From NCBI RefSeq assembly GCF_036785885.1, contig NC_092327.1, positions 14,898,001 to 14,962,000 of the forward strand: DNA of 64,000 bases, written 5' to 3'. This DNA is from Coffea arabica (lineage: Eukaryota > Streptophyta > Magnoliopsida > Gentianales > Rubiaceae). The translations under genes and the position numbers were made by a program. Numbering within the stretch: position 1 is the stretch's first letter; each line of letters starts with the position of its first letter. Positions 1-10,966 of this stretch are shown here, piece after piece. The notes beneath the pieces were generated by a model that saw only the letters and a list, made by a program, of their open reading frames with translations, had not been told where the DNA came from and did no database searches.

Positions 1-1849
1 GTAATATTGTAGCCCTATCTCTTAGCTTCGAAACGGTGGGTCTTGTACCTTCATCCGATAATCGTAGTGCCTTTGGCACCATTACCGTAAAATGAGGACA
101 AAAACTGTTTTTTTCAGGGCTAAAGCTAAATCATTTCCGGATTTTTCTGGTTTCCTCTATTGTTTGTGTATGCTTAGGGAACCCTGTTTTGGTAGTATGT
201 AGAATTGGTTTATGACTTGTAATCGAGTCTTATTGTGTTTATTTGAATAGTTTAGGGCTTGACTTTCATATCCGGTCATTTCCTAGCTAAATGTTGTACT
301 TGAATGCCATTAAGCCTAGTGAATGGCTTTTAGGAATGAGATTATTTTTGTACGAGATGTTGGGACTGTTTTGAGGAAATAATGAAGCCATGATGGCTGG
401 AAAATAGGTAAACACAAGGGATATGCTGCCGAAATTTTACTTGAAGGCTAGTTGGATTTACTTGTGATTTGAGCGAGGGGCTTTTGGGTTGTTTGAGTCT
501 AGGTCTTCATGTTACCTTTTCGTTTCCAAAAATCATGTTTTGCACCCTTGCTTTAGTAATTATTTGGGCGAGGCATACGACTGGTAGTCGAGCCTCACAT
601 GTGCATTCTGTATACTCGATTTTTTGAAAGAGGAACCTTCAATTGTTTTCCTTGGATTATTTTAGGGTTTCTTGGTGATTAAAGCTCTCTTTTGGGAGGT
701 ATCTGTACTTCAACCGGTGAGTGTACCACTCCCCTTATTTGTTGATTAACTTGGGGTCTGTATATGCAATCTGTGATATGATCAAATGTACTATCTGTTT
801 GTTCTGGTTGAGACGAGGGTGTACTTTATCACACTCGTTCTCTTGTCTGTTCATATGCCAATTTACTATGTAAAATTTGAATCTGTTATCTGTATCTGTA
901 TCTGTTCGGACGTCGTTTGGAGGCTGATATCCAACGACCTTTCTGTGACCTCTGAGCTCAACACCTGTGGCCAGTTACTCGAGTCGGGCCGGCAAGGGCC
1001 TGGTCGATTAGATAACGAACCACGGTAGTCTGTTTTGGGATCTTTGGGTATTGAGACCCCTTGATTCCGGTATACTCGAGTATTACCATTTCTGATCTGA
1101 TTGGATTTCGGGTCCGGTGGGGGTATGTGAGGTGGAAGGAATCGAAGAAAGTGGAGTCTACGGTATTGGTTACTCCTTTAGCGTTGACGGAGTGTCAACT
1201 ATTATTTCGATCAAGCTTCGATTATGCTAATGGGAATTTGGCTCCTGAGAGCCACCTGTATCCTTCTGATTTGAATCATTGGTTCCTTTACTTCACATCT
1301 GGCATGTGTACCTGATTTGTTAAATGTGAAATGCCATGATTTTACCGCTATATGTCTGGTACCTCATTGAGCGCAAGCTCACCCCTTTCTGTTTCTTTTT
1401 GTTTCCTTACAGGAAAATAAATACTTTTGGACTGCAATTGATAAATGGTTGCCGAATTGAGCTAGTTGGACATATTTTTTTGTATTGCTCATGTAGTGAA
1501 ACCCTAAATGTACTTTTGGGACCGTTTCCCTTTTGACTTAGCAAACCAGACATGTATCCACTTTTGAATACTTTTGTATGCCACTTTGGCTTGTAAATGC
1601 TAAGTTTCAAGATGTGAATGTTTGTTTGATATTTGGTTGGGTTCTGACGGGTCCGTTACTATTCATGGCCGATTCCAGATTTCATTTTTTTTATTTTGGG
1701 TTATTTTGCCATTTTGACTTGTTTACCCGCGTTGGTAAGTTTCGGATTGTATTAGCTCGTTCTATACCTAACCGTTAGTCCTGGCGAGAGCTGGGCAGGC
1801 AGTCCGCTAACCCCTTTGGTTCGCCTTAGGGGGAGGTGGGGCTGTCACA
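1..1849 (+). repeat. LTR1, right part of a chromovirus LTR
   Basis: This is the 3' part of a long LTR whose start lies left of the window. It shares with LTR2 and LTR3 the motif around a TATACTCGAGTATTACC core (1070-1090), the acceptor-like TTTCCTTACAG (about 1402-1412) and the terminal module GTCCTGGCGAGAGCTGGGC that ends GGGGCTGTCACA at 1849. It is clearly more diverged from LTR2 and LTR3 than those are from each other, so it belongs to an older or different subfamily. No primer site follows it. The next base begins RNase H coding sequence. Short ORFs inside are chance ORFs. Confidence 0.8.
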
Positions 1850-3803
1850 GTAAGGATAGTTTCACTGTGTATACTGATGCTTCGAAGGAAGGCTTAGGGT
1901 GTGTATTGATGCAAAACAAGAACGTGATAGCTTTTGCCTCTAGGAAATTGAAAAAACATGAGCAAAACTATCCCACTCATGATTTGGAGTTAGCCGCGGT
2001 TGTCTTTGCTCTGAAAAAATGGAGACACTACCTGTATGGGGTAACTTTTGAAGTTTATTCCGATCACAAGAGCCTTAAGTACCTCTTTTCCCAAAAGGAG
2101 TTAAATATGAGACAACGTCGGTGGATGGAATTTTTAGAAGATTATGACTGCACGATTAACTACCATCCGGGTAAGGCTAATGTAGTAGCTGATGCCTTAA
2201 GCAGGAAGGCTCGAATATCTGGGTTAATAGTTAAGGAGTGGGAAATGTTAGAAGCTATTGGTGAGTGGAACCCTAAAATGGAGGGTAAAAAGATCACCTT
2301 TGGAAATATTCGGGTGACATCCGCCCTATTGGATAGATCAAGGAGCCCCAAACTACGGATCCGATGGTTCAGAAGTAGGTGGAAAAAGTGAAGAAAGGAG
2401 AAATTTCTGATTTTAATCTAAGTCCTAAGGGAATTTTGAAGTTTAGAAATTGCATTGTAGTGCCTGAGGATGAGAATTTGAGGAGGGAGATTCTGGATGA
2501 AGCTCATCGATCGAAATACACCATCCATCCGGGTAGTACTAAGATATATCAGGACTTACGACAGCTATACTGGTGGGATAAGATGAAGAGGGAGATTGCT
2601 CAATATGTACAAACTTGTCTAGTCTGCCAGCAGGTTAAGGCTGAACACCGAAAACCTTCTGGATTACTACAACCTCTTGAGATACCTGAATGGAAATGGG
2701 AGAACATTACCATGGACTTCGTTTCCGATTTGCCTAGAACACAAAAAGGACATGATGCCGTTTGGGTGATCGTCGATCGGTTAACCAAATCGACTCATTT
2801 TGTACCTGTGAATATTAAGTATTCCATGGATAAGTTGGCTCGGGTATATATGGAGGAGATTGTGAGATTACATGGGGTCCCTGTAAGTATAGTTTCCGAC
2901 CGGGACCCTCGTTTTGTGTCAAGATTTTGGCAAAAGTTTCAGGAGATCTTGGGAACTAAACTGAACCTAAGTACCACTTATCACCCTCAAACGGATGGGC
3001 AGTCGGAATGAACGATTTAGACACTTGAAGATATGTTAAGAACGTGTGTTTTGGACTTCGGAGGTAGTTGGGGTCAACATATGACATTAGTGGAATTTGC
3101 CTACAACAACAGCTACCATTCGTCGATTCAAATGGCACCGTATGAGGCTCTTTATGGACGAAAGTGTCGGTCTCCGCTATACTGGGATGAGGTAGGAGAA
3201 AAGAAAGTCTTGGAACCAACAGTTATCCCTTGCATGGAGGATGCCCAAGAAATGGTCAAGTTGATCCGTCAGAGACTCCAAACTGCTCAAAGTCGCCAAA
3301 AGAGCTATGCGGACAATCGAAGAAAAGACTTGGAGTTTGAAGTTGGAGATCGTGTTTTTCTTAAAATCACACCACTACGAAGTGTTACGATGGGTAGAGG
3401 AAAGAAACTTCAACCAAGATTCGTAGGACCTTATACGATACTCCAACGAGTTGGGCAAGTTGCATACCGGCTCGAGTTGCCGCCAAGCTTGTCCCGAATA
3501 CACGATGTCTTCCACGTGTCAATGCTTAAGAAATACTACCCTGACCCGACTCATATTGTACAACCAGAGGAGATTGAGATAGATGAAACCCTTACCTACG
3601 AAAAAGACCTGTACGTGTGCTAGATCGAAAGGTGAGGGAGCTGAGGAGTAAGCAAATTCCTTTAGTGAAAATTGTATGGAAAAACCACAGAGTCGAAGAG
3701 TCGACCTGGGAGATGGAAGACGATATGAAAAAGAAATACCCTGAACTGTTTGTGAATCGAGGTGAGAAATTTCGAGGACGAAATTCTTTTAAGGGGGAGA
3801 GAG
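1850..3803 (+). pseudogene. pol: Internal A: RNase H-integrase-chromodomain pol remnant
   Basis: This is the decayed 3' half of a Ty3/gypsy polyprotein, joined directly to the end of LTR1. In order I see RNase H ([15 protein letters not shown] and [11 protein letters not shown] motifs, 1860-2210), the HHCC zinc region of integrase (H-x-H then CLVCQQ, about 2500-2640), the integrase core ([22 protein letters not shown], 2710-3008) and a C-terminal chromodomain-like stretch (LVKIVWKNH, TWEMEDDM, 3615-3760). Gag, protease, reverse transcriptase and primer site are absent. Breaks are a one-base deletion near 2339, a TGA directly after QSE at 3009, a TAG shortly after it, and a one-base deletion near 3603. 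The chromodomain and long LTRs point to the Tekay/Del clade. It is nearly identical to the matching part of internal B. Confidence 0.9.
3787..3803 (+). other. Polypurine tract of internal A
   Basis: The purine run AAGGGGGAGAGAG lies immediately before the TGTGAGAGCCC start of LTR2. This is the expected plus-strand primer of reverse transcription. The same tract precedes LTR3 and LTR4. Confidence 0.8.
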
Positions 3804-6560
3804 TGTGAGAGCCCGAAATTTTCTTATTTTCTAGGTTTTATTCTATTTAATTGCATGCTTTTCTGCATTTTCTTTCTTAGAAAAATTTTCTAAGTAATTT
3901 TTATGAGTAAATATAGGTTTTAGATTATTTTTCTAGTATCGAATTGGTTTTGAGAAATTAAGAATGTATACCGGACGTGGGACCCGCTAGTGCGAAAAGT
4001 TCGGTAAAATTCGGCCAATTAGGTTATGTTTGGGATACTGGAATTAATTTACTAGGTGCTAAAAGATAATTAGAGGTTGTTATATGGATGAGAGTGGAGA
4101 GACAAAAGGATAACCTAGCATTAAAGAGAGGGACAAATGTCACTTTGCTATTGGACTTGGAAGTTGACCATAAGACCATCTTACCACCTTTACCAAATAA
4201 ATAACCAAAAATTGGCCAAAAATCCTCTTATTTATTTCCTCTCTTGGCCGAGCTTCTTGGAGAGCAAAAGAAAGAAAAGCTATCAAATTTCTTCTACTCA
4301 ATCTTGCTCAATCTCACAACTTAACCGATAATACTTCAAATCACTCCATAAAAACCCTTAGTTAGGTGGTAGTGAAGTAATAGGTGAAGTGGTTTGAAAG
4401 ATAGTGGTGTAAAGTTGCTTCCTTTCTTGAGATTTCAAGGTGAGTAGTCAAGAAATTCCATCTTTGGCTTTGATAATGATGAATACATGACTTGTGAAGG
4501 TTAGTTAGGTGATTTTGTGGAGGTTTTCATGACTTTTGCTGGTGTTTGATGAGTTTTTGATTTTATGCTTAATTTTTCTGTTTTTATATGTTTAATGTTG
4601 TTTGGCTGTGTATGATGGTCTAGTATGGGTTAGAATGAAGCTTTGGTATGATAATTGTGATGATTAGTGGAAAATTTCTGGTTTGAAGTAAAAATTCCAG
4701 ATTAGGGTTTCTATTAGCCCTGTTCTGTCCAGTACTATTCGACTCGGGTAGAGGCCGAATTAGCCTTGGATTAAAACATTAAAGTTGTAGATAATGATGT
4801 TTTAGAGTTGCCTACAAAATTTCAGCTTAATTGGAGCAACGTAGACTGTGAAAAGACCAAAATTTCCCTGCTGCCCTGATTCTATCCGAAACTGATAATC
4901 AGCTTCTGTAATTGGTTAGTTTGACTGGGAATACTACTGATTTGGTTGTTGATACCTTCTTAAGAATTGTAGTTTTGTATCTTATCTTTCAGATGGCCTT
5001 GGAATCACTTGAATTGGAGCTGCGTGTACTGAGATATGAGTGAATGAATCAGGACTGCTAGTTGAATTCCACAGGGAGCTTTGAACTGGAAAATCTGGGG
5101 TTGTTTTGGTAAATTTGACCTAGCTACACTACAAACTGGACTGAGTGGTCTTCTACAAAGTTGTTTCCCTTCATCTTAGCTTCGAATCAGTATAAATTGT
5201 ACCCTAATCCGATAAGTGTAGCTTTAGTTGTACCCGTTCCGCTAAATGACGTCAAAACTGTCTTTTGGGTTTTAGTGCATAAACTTCATTTCCGTACTCT
5301 CCCTAGCATGGTTATGCACCTATACATTCTATTGGGCCTTATTTTTTATAGTTTGTGGAATTTTTTTGACTCGTGTTCGAGTCTAAATTGTGATATTCTT
5401 GTTGGTTAGGTCGTGCCGGTGATCCGACGCCTCCGCCCGAAACTCACTTGTGAATTTGCTTACTTGCCTTGGTGAGTGTACCATTATATGGTCTACTGCT
5501 TAAATGGTTGTTTATACTGGTTATATGAACTTGAATGGCTTGAATAAGACGAGAGTGTACTTTATCGCCCTCGGTCTCTTATCTGTATTACTGTTACTGT
5601 TAAATATGAAATTGTCTACATGTGTGATTTGACTTGGCTGAGGGCTTTGCCCGACAACTTAACTGTGCTATCTGAGCTCATACCCCATTGGTCTTTAATC
5701 GAATCGAGCCGGCAAGGGCTTGGGCGAATCGATAACGGACCTTGGGTTCACTGCAGTCGAGTGGAGTGTTAACTCCTCGACTTTATGGTATACTCGAGTA
5801 TTACCCTTTCGGTTACTGTGAGGTGTTCGGGCCCGGTAAGGGGGTGATCGGTGGAAGGAATATGGAGTAAAGTGGGGACCTACAGGATGTTCTTCTCTTT
5901 AAAGGTTGACGGAGTGTCAACGGGTTGGAGATCAAGTGCGGCAAGTGGAAAGTGGCTCTTGAGAGCCAATTGTATCCTTTTATATTGACTTGTTTGTTTA
6001 TGATCTTTGGAATCACTATGTGATAAAATGTGTTTATTGGTGTGTCTTGTTGGTACCTCACGAGCGTAAGCTCACCCTCGTTACTTTGTTTTCCTTACAG
6101 GAATATAAATAACTTTCGGGAAGACGATATTGTTTTGAAGCACGAGTTGAGCTAGTTTTATATAGCTTGAATATATTCTTTTGTAAAGCTCCTCGATGGT
6201 GGGAAAAACCCTAAATGTACTTAGATCTAAATAACTTTCTTTTGATTTGTATATTACAAACGTAGGTGTATAACACCGTTTAACCCTGTTCATGCATCCT
6301 ATTTGGTTTAGAAATATTTCTCCGAGGTATGGTGATATATATATTCGATTGGATGCTAGTTGGATGGTGACGTGGCAGTTACTATTCATTTACGATTTTA
6401 ATTTTTGTTTCCCATTTTGTGGTTTTAGATCGTTTGAGCTTGCTAATATTTTCCGGAACATTTTAGATTATGTATATCCGTCTTAGCAGTCCAGGCGAGA
6501 GTTGGGCAGGCAGTCCGCTAACCCATTTGGTACGCCCTAGGGGAAGGTGGGGCTGTCACA
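3804..6560 (+). repeat. LTR2, complete chromovirus LTR (2757 bp)
   Basis: It starts TGTGAGAGCCCG after a polypurine tract and ends GGGGCTGTCACA before a primer site. It serves both as 3' LTR of internal A and as 5' LTR of element B. Compared with LTR3 (2744 bp), the 13-bp length difference is explained by a 12-bp indel near 3895 and one base in the terminal G run; the rest is scattered substitutions, so the pair is young relative to LTR1 and LTR4. It contains two donor/acceptor pairs that look like leader introns (separate entry). Confidence 0.92.
5410..5471 (+). other. Putative 62-nt leader exon inside LTR2
   Basis: The segment begins GTCGTGCCGGTGATCCG after an acceptor-like TTGGTTAG and ends CCTTG before a donor GTGAGTG. 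An upstream donor AAG|GTGAGTAGTC lies at 4440 and a downstream acceptor TTCCTTACAG ends at 6100. The same 62-nt segment with the same borders is found in LTR3 (12561-12622) and in the much more diverged LTR4 (16932-16993). This suggests that LTR transcripts are spliced in their leader. It is a prediction only. Confidence 0.4.
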
Positions 6561-6562
6561 GG

Positions 6563-6574
6563 TGGTATCAGAGA
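6563..6574 (+). other. Primer binding site (initiator-Met tRNA type)
   Basis: TGGTATCAGAG lies two bases after the end of LTR2. It matches the complement of the 3' end of plant initiator methionine tRNA for the first 11 bases, the usual primer for chromoviruses. Confidence 0.85.
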
Positions 6575-6706
6575 CTAGGTTAGTATTGACTTAGGCGAGT
6601 TTGACTTTGGTTCCTTAGGACCTGTGAGAGAAGTCTTAAAGTACCGTTAAGTGCGATTATGTTTACTTTGTCTAAGATATGAATCCTTTTGCTATCTTTG
6701 TAGGTT

Positions 6707-7225
6707 ATGGCCGGTACAAGTGGACAGGGTGGAGGTGAGCCCCCTCAGAGGCAGGCACGAGTTATCGATTACCAGGAGAGGTCGGGAGGTCCGATCCGGC
6801 TTTGGTATACTGCCAGCCGGACCCGTCGCTGTAGGTGTTGCCAGTACTACTCTTATGCCGACCATGTGGTTTTGGCGGTGCTAGATGAGAGGAGGAGACT
6901 TAGGAGTGCCATCGCTAGGGATCACCAGGAGCTACTTAGGCTGAGAGGCATCACGAGGATGCAGGCTGACCGGATCGGAGAGCTCCAAGGAGACATAGCT
7001 ATGGAGCAGGAGCGAGCTAACACTCATAGGGAACAGTTGTAGGTGGTGAACACCCGCCTTACTAATGTCATCCGGGAGGTTAGAGATCGTTCCGGAGGCA
7101 TTATTAACGAGTGTGAGGCGTTGATCCAAGATGTGATTGGCGCCAATGCGCAGGTAGTGGTTCCTAGTGGTGGTACACCTGGCGAGGGGAGTACCCCTAG
7201 TTCTAGCCAGGGGGGGAGTTTGTGA
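6707..7225 (+). pseudogene. Small ORF upstream of gag, unknown function
   Basis: The reading frame starts ATG at 6707 and is interrupted by one in-frame TAG at 7040-7042. It then stays open to 7225, so the intact protein would be about 172 residues. The front is Gly/Gln/Arg rich. The middle (residues about 60-130) is charged and helical, rich in Arg, Glu and Leu, and looks like a coiled coil. The tail is Gly/Ser/Pro rich. It is not a known gag, protease or pol domain. A related charged helix occurs upstream of gag in element H on the other strand, which argues that it is a real extra ORF of this family rather than chance. Function unknown. Confidence 0.5.
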
Positions 7226-7557
7226 CCTCCGTAGGAAGCTAGGCTAGAGCTCTTTTGAACCACTTTTGATCCCATGAGGGGAATAATTAGGAAAAGCGCT
7301 TAGTTAGCTGTTTTGGCCTAATTTTGTATATTGTTTTGGAGGACCCCTTTCAGTTTCATGGGATTACTTTTCTATACATGTACTTGACTGACTGCTTCTA
7401 TATGACTGTTTGAAACAGTTATGTGTTATCGGTGTAAATGTTCTATGTGTATATATGTTTTGTGTGTTATTTTGATTATTTGGCTATGTTTGTAAGCTTA
7501 TGCCCGTATGGTTCTTTAATTGTTATTACGTGTCTCGACCTTAGATTGACTTGAACC

Positions 7558-8593
7558 ATGGAGGGCACTCGTAATGGACGAGGCCGTGGACGTGGAAGTA
7601 GGAAACCCTCTGATAGAAGTACTGCAGAAACCTCGACTAGACCAAACCCTGAATCTAGAGTAGATCCGAATGTCCAGATAGCTGCCGCTATGCAGCAAAT
7701 GACCGACTTACTGGCCCATGTAGTGCAACAACAGGGCCACAACCCTAACCCACCTGTCGGGAATCCCAGAAACCCTGGAAATCATGTAGAGAGCGAGGAT
7801 CGAGCTCTCGAAAGGTTCCAAAAGTTCTCTCCACCGAAGTTTTTGGGAAGGCCCGATCCAGACGTGGACGAGCAGTGGCTGGAGAAGATAATAGATATTT
7901 GCCGCCCTACACTACTCGGAAGAGATGCAAGTTACTTTTGCGATTTTTCAGATTAAAGAAGCCGCTCGTTCTTGGTGGAACATTATACGAACGAAGTGGG
8001 AGAGAGAACAGACACCAAGAACATGGGTGAACTTCGTAAGGGAGTTCAATGCCAAATACTTTCCGCCATTGGTCCTGGAGAAGAAGGAAGATGAATTCAT
8101 CCGACTTCGCCAAGGCATCCAATCAGTGGCTGAATATGAGAGCCAGTTCACCCGCTTGTCCAAATTCGCTCCTGAACTTATTTTAACCGAACAAAAGAGG
8201 GCGAGGCGTTTCCTTCAGGGCCTTAACGTAGAGATACAAAAGGATTTGGCTGTGGCCCAAATCACTACCTTCAGTGATGCTGTTGAGAAAGCTTTACGAT
8301 ATAAGAACGCAAGGCTCCAAGTGAGAAATTTTCAAAATAAAAAACGTGGATTTTCTGGGAGTAGCTCCACTCAAGGGAATAAGAGTACCCCTCCCAAATT
8401 TGGAAGGGGAACTGGAGGAGGACGATTTCCGGGTACGACAAGAAGGACTCTGCCAAGAGGTGGCCAGACGGGACGAGGCCAACAGAGGAGTGCCTCACAA
8501 GGGAGTTCCGCCACTGTTTCTCGTGGCCCGTGTGGGTTCTGTGGGAAGCCGAACCACACGGAGGATAACTGCTGGAGAAAGGAGAAGATGTGC
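7558..8593 (+). pseudogene. gag: Gag pseudogene of element B
   Basis: The frame starts MEGTRNGRGRGRG at 7558 and has the retrotransposon gag core (FQKFSPPKF, ARSWWN, WVNFVREFNAKYFPP, EYESQFTRLSKFAPE). It ends in one CCHC zinc knuckle, [14 protein letters not shown], of the form C-x2-C-x4-H-x4-C. A frameshift near 7900 splits it into two frames. Just after the knuckle the sequence jumps in another frame to the middle of reverse transcriptase near 8590, so the gag tail and all of protease are gone. The knuckle would bind genomic RNA during particle assembly. Confidence 0.88.
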
Positions 8594-10944
8594 CTAAAAC
8601 TGCCTTCAATTCTCGGTATAGGCATTTCGAATTTGCCGTTATGCCCTTTGGACTAACCAATGCCCCTGCCGCTTTTATGGACTTGATGCATCGAGTTTTC
8701 AAACCTTATCTGGACCAGTTTGTCGTTGTGTTTATCGATGACATTTTGGTCTACTCGAAAACCCGAGAGGAGCATGTGCAACACCTAAAGTTAGTTTTAC
8801 AAACCCTAAGGGATCACCAATTATACGCCAAATTTAGTAAGTGTGAGTTTTGGCTGGAGAGGGTTTCCTTCTTGGGACATGTAATTTCGAAGGAGGGAAT
8901 TGCAGTAGATCCGGCGAAGGTAGAAGCAGTGACCGAGTGGAAGAGACCTGAGAGTCCGACTGAGATTCGAAGTTTCTTAGGGTTGGCAGGTTACTATTGG
9001 CGATTTCTTAAGGATTTCTCAAAACTTTCCAGTTCTTTAACCAATTTGACAAAGAAAAGTAGTCGGTTTCTGTGGGATGCCCGATGTGAGCAGAGTTTTC
9101 AGGAGTTGAAGAAAGGGTTAACTATGGCTCCTGTCCTGGCCTTGCCTAATGGTAAGGATAGTTTCACTATGTATACTGATGCTTCGAAGGAAGGCTTAGG
9201 GTGTGTATTGATACAAAACAAGAACGTGATAGCTTTTGCCTCTAGGAAATTGAATAAACATGAGCAAAACTATCCCACTCATGATTTGGAGTTAGCCGCG
9301 GTTGTCTTTGCTCTGAAAAAATGGAGACACTACCTGTATGGGGTAACTTTTGAAGTTTATTCCGATCACAAGAGTCTTAAGTACCTCTTTTCCCAAAAGG
9401 AGTTAAATATGAGACAACGTCGGTGGATGGAATTCTTAGAAGATTATGACTGCACGATTAACTACCTCCGGGTAAGGCTAATGTAGTAGCTGATGCCTTA
9501 AGCAGGAAGGCTCGAATATCTGGGTTAATAGTTAAGGAGTGGGAAATGTTAGAAGCTATTGGTGAGTGGAACCCTAAAATGGAGGGTAAAAAGATCACCT
9601 TTGAAAATATCCGGGTAGCATCCGCCCTATTGGATAGAATCAAGGAGCCCCAAACTACGGATCCAATAGTTCAGAAGTGGGTGGAAAAAGTGAAGAAATG
9701 AGAAATTTTTTATTTTAATCTAAGTCCTAAGGGAATTTTGAGGTTTAGAAATCGCATTGTAGTGCCTGAGGATGAGAATTTGAGGAGGGAGATTCTGGAT
9801 GAAGCTCATCAATCGAAATACACCATCCATCCGGGTAGTACTAAGATATATCAGGACTTACGACAGCTATACTGGTGGGATAAGATGAAGAGGGAGATTG
9901 CTCAATATGTACAAACTTGTCTAGTCTGCCAGCAGGTTAAGGCTGAATACCAAAAACCTTCTGGATTACTACAACCTCTTGAGATACCTGAATGGAAATG
10001 GGAGAACATTACCATGGACTTCGTTTTCGGTTTTCCTAGAACACAAAAAGGACATGATGCCGTTTGGGTTATCGTCGATCGGTTAACCAAATCGGCTCAT
10101 TTTGTACCTGTGAATATGAAGTATTCCATGGATAAGTTGGCTCGGGTATATATGGAGGAGATTGTGAGATTACATGGGGTCCCTGTATGAAGATATGTTA
10201 TGAATGTGTGTTTTGGACTTCGGAGGTAGTTGGGGTCAACATATGACATTAGTGGAATTTGCCTACAACAACAGCTACCATTCGTCGATTTAAATGGCAC
10301 CGTATGAGGCTCTTTATGGACGAAAGTGTCGGTCTCCGCTATACTGGGATGAGGTAGGAGAAAAGAAAGTCTTGGACCTAACAGTTATCCCTTGGATGGA
10401 GGATGCCCAAGAAAAGGTCAAGTTGATCCGTCAGAGACTCCAAACTGCTCAAAGTCGCCAAAAGATCTATGCGGACAATCGAAGAAAAGACTTGGAGTTT
10501 GAAGTTGGAGATCGTGTTTTTCTTAAAATCACACCACTACGAAGAGTTACGATGGGTAGAGGAAAGAAACTTCAACCAAGATTCGTAGGACCTTGTACGA
10601 TACTCCAACGAGTTGGGCAAGTTGCATACCGGCTCAAGTTGCCGCCAAGCTTGTCCCGAATACACGATGTCTTCCACGTGTCAATGCTTAAGAAATACTA
10701 CCCTGACCCGACTCATATTGTACAACCAGAGGAGATTGAGATAGATGAAGCCCTTACCGACGAAGAAAGACCTGTACGTGTGCTAGATCGAAAGGTGAGG
10801 GAGCTGAGGAGTAAGCAAATTCCCTTAGTGAAAATCCTATGGAAGAACCACGGAGTTGAAGAGGCGACCTGGGAGATGGAAGACGATATGGAAAAGAAAT
10901 ACCCTGAACTGTTTGTGAATCGAGGCGAGAAATTTCAAGGATGA
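8590..10944 (+). pseudogene. pol: Pol pseudogene of element B (partial RT, RNase H, IN, chromodomain)
   Basis: Reverse transcriptase begins mid-domain ([15 protein letters not shown]) and has the catalytic [10 protein letters not shown] box. RNase H follows with its Asp and Glu motifs intact, then integrase zinc region, part of the core, and the chromodomain end (VLDRKVRELRSKQ, WKNHGVEEATWEMEDDM). Breaks are the loss of the RT front, a one-base deletion near 9467, a TGA at about 9699, and a deletion near 10188 that removes about 130 bp. That last deletion takes out the second catalytic Asp and the Glu of the integrase core, which internal A retains. It cannot encode an active integrase. Confidence 0.9.
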
Positions 10945-10949
10945 AATCC

Positions 10950-10966
10950 TCTTAAGGGGGAGAGAG
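10950..10966 (+). other. Polypurine tract of element B
   Basis: TCTTAAGGGGGAGAGAG lies directly before the TGTGAGAGCCC start of LTR3. Confidence 0.8.

Noticed and set aside
786..1778. Several short open frames on both strands within LTR1
   Set aside because: They lie in a non-coding LTR, are not conserved in LTR2-4 and show no motif.
6562..6580. TGGTATCAGAG read as part of a tRNA gene
   Set aside because: Only the 3' tRNA complement is present and it sits at the LTR border, so it is a primer site.
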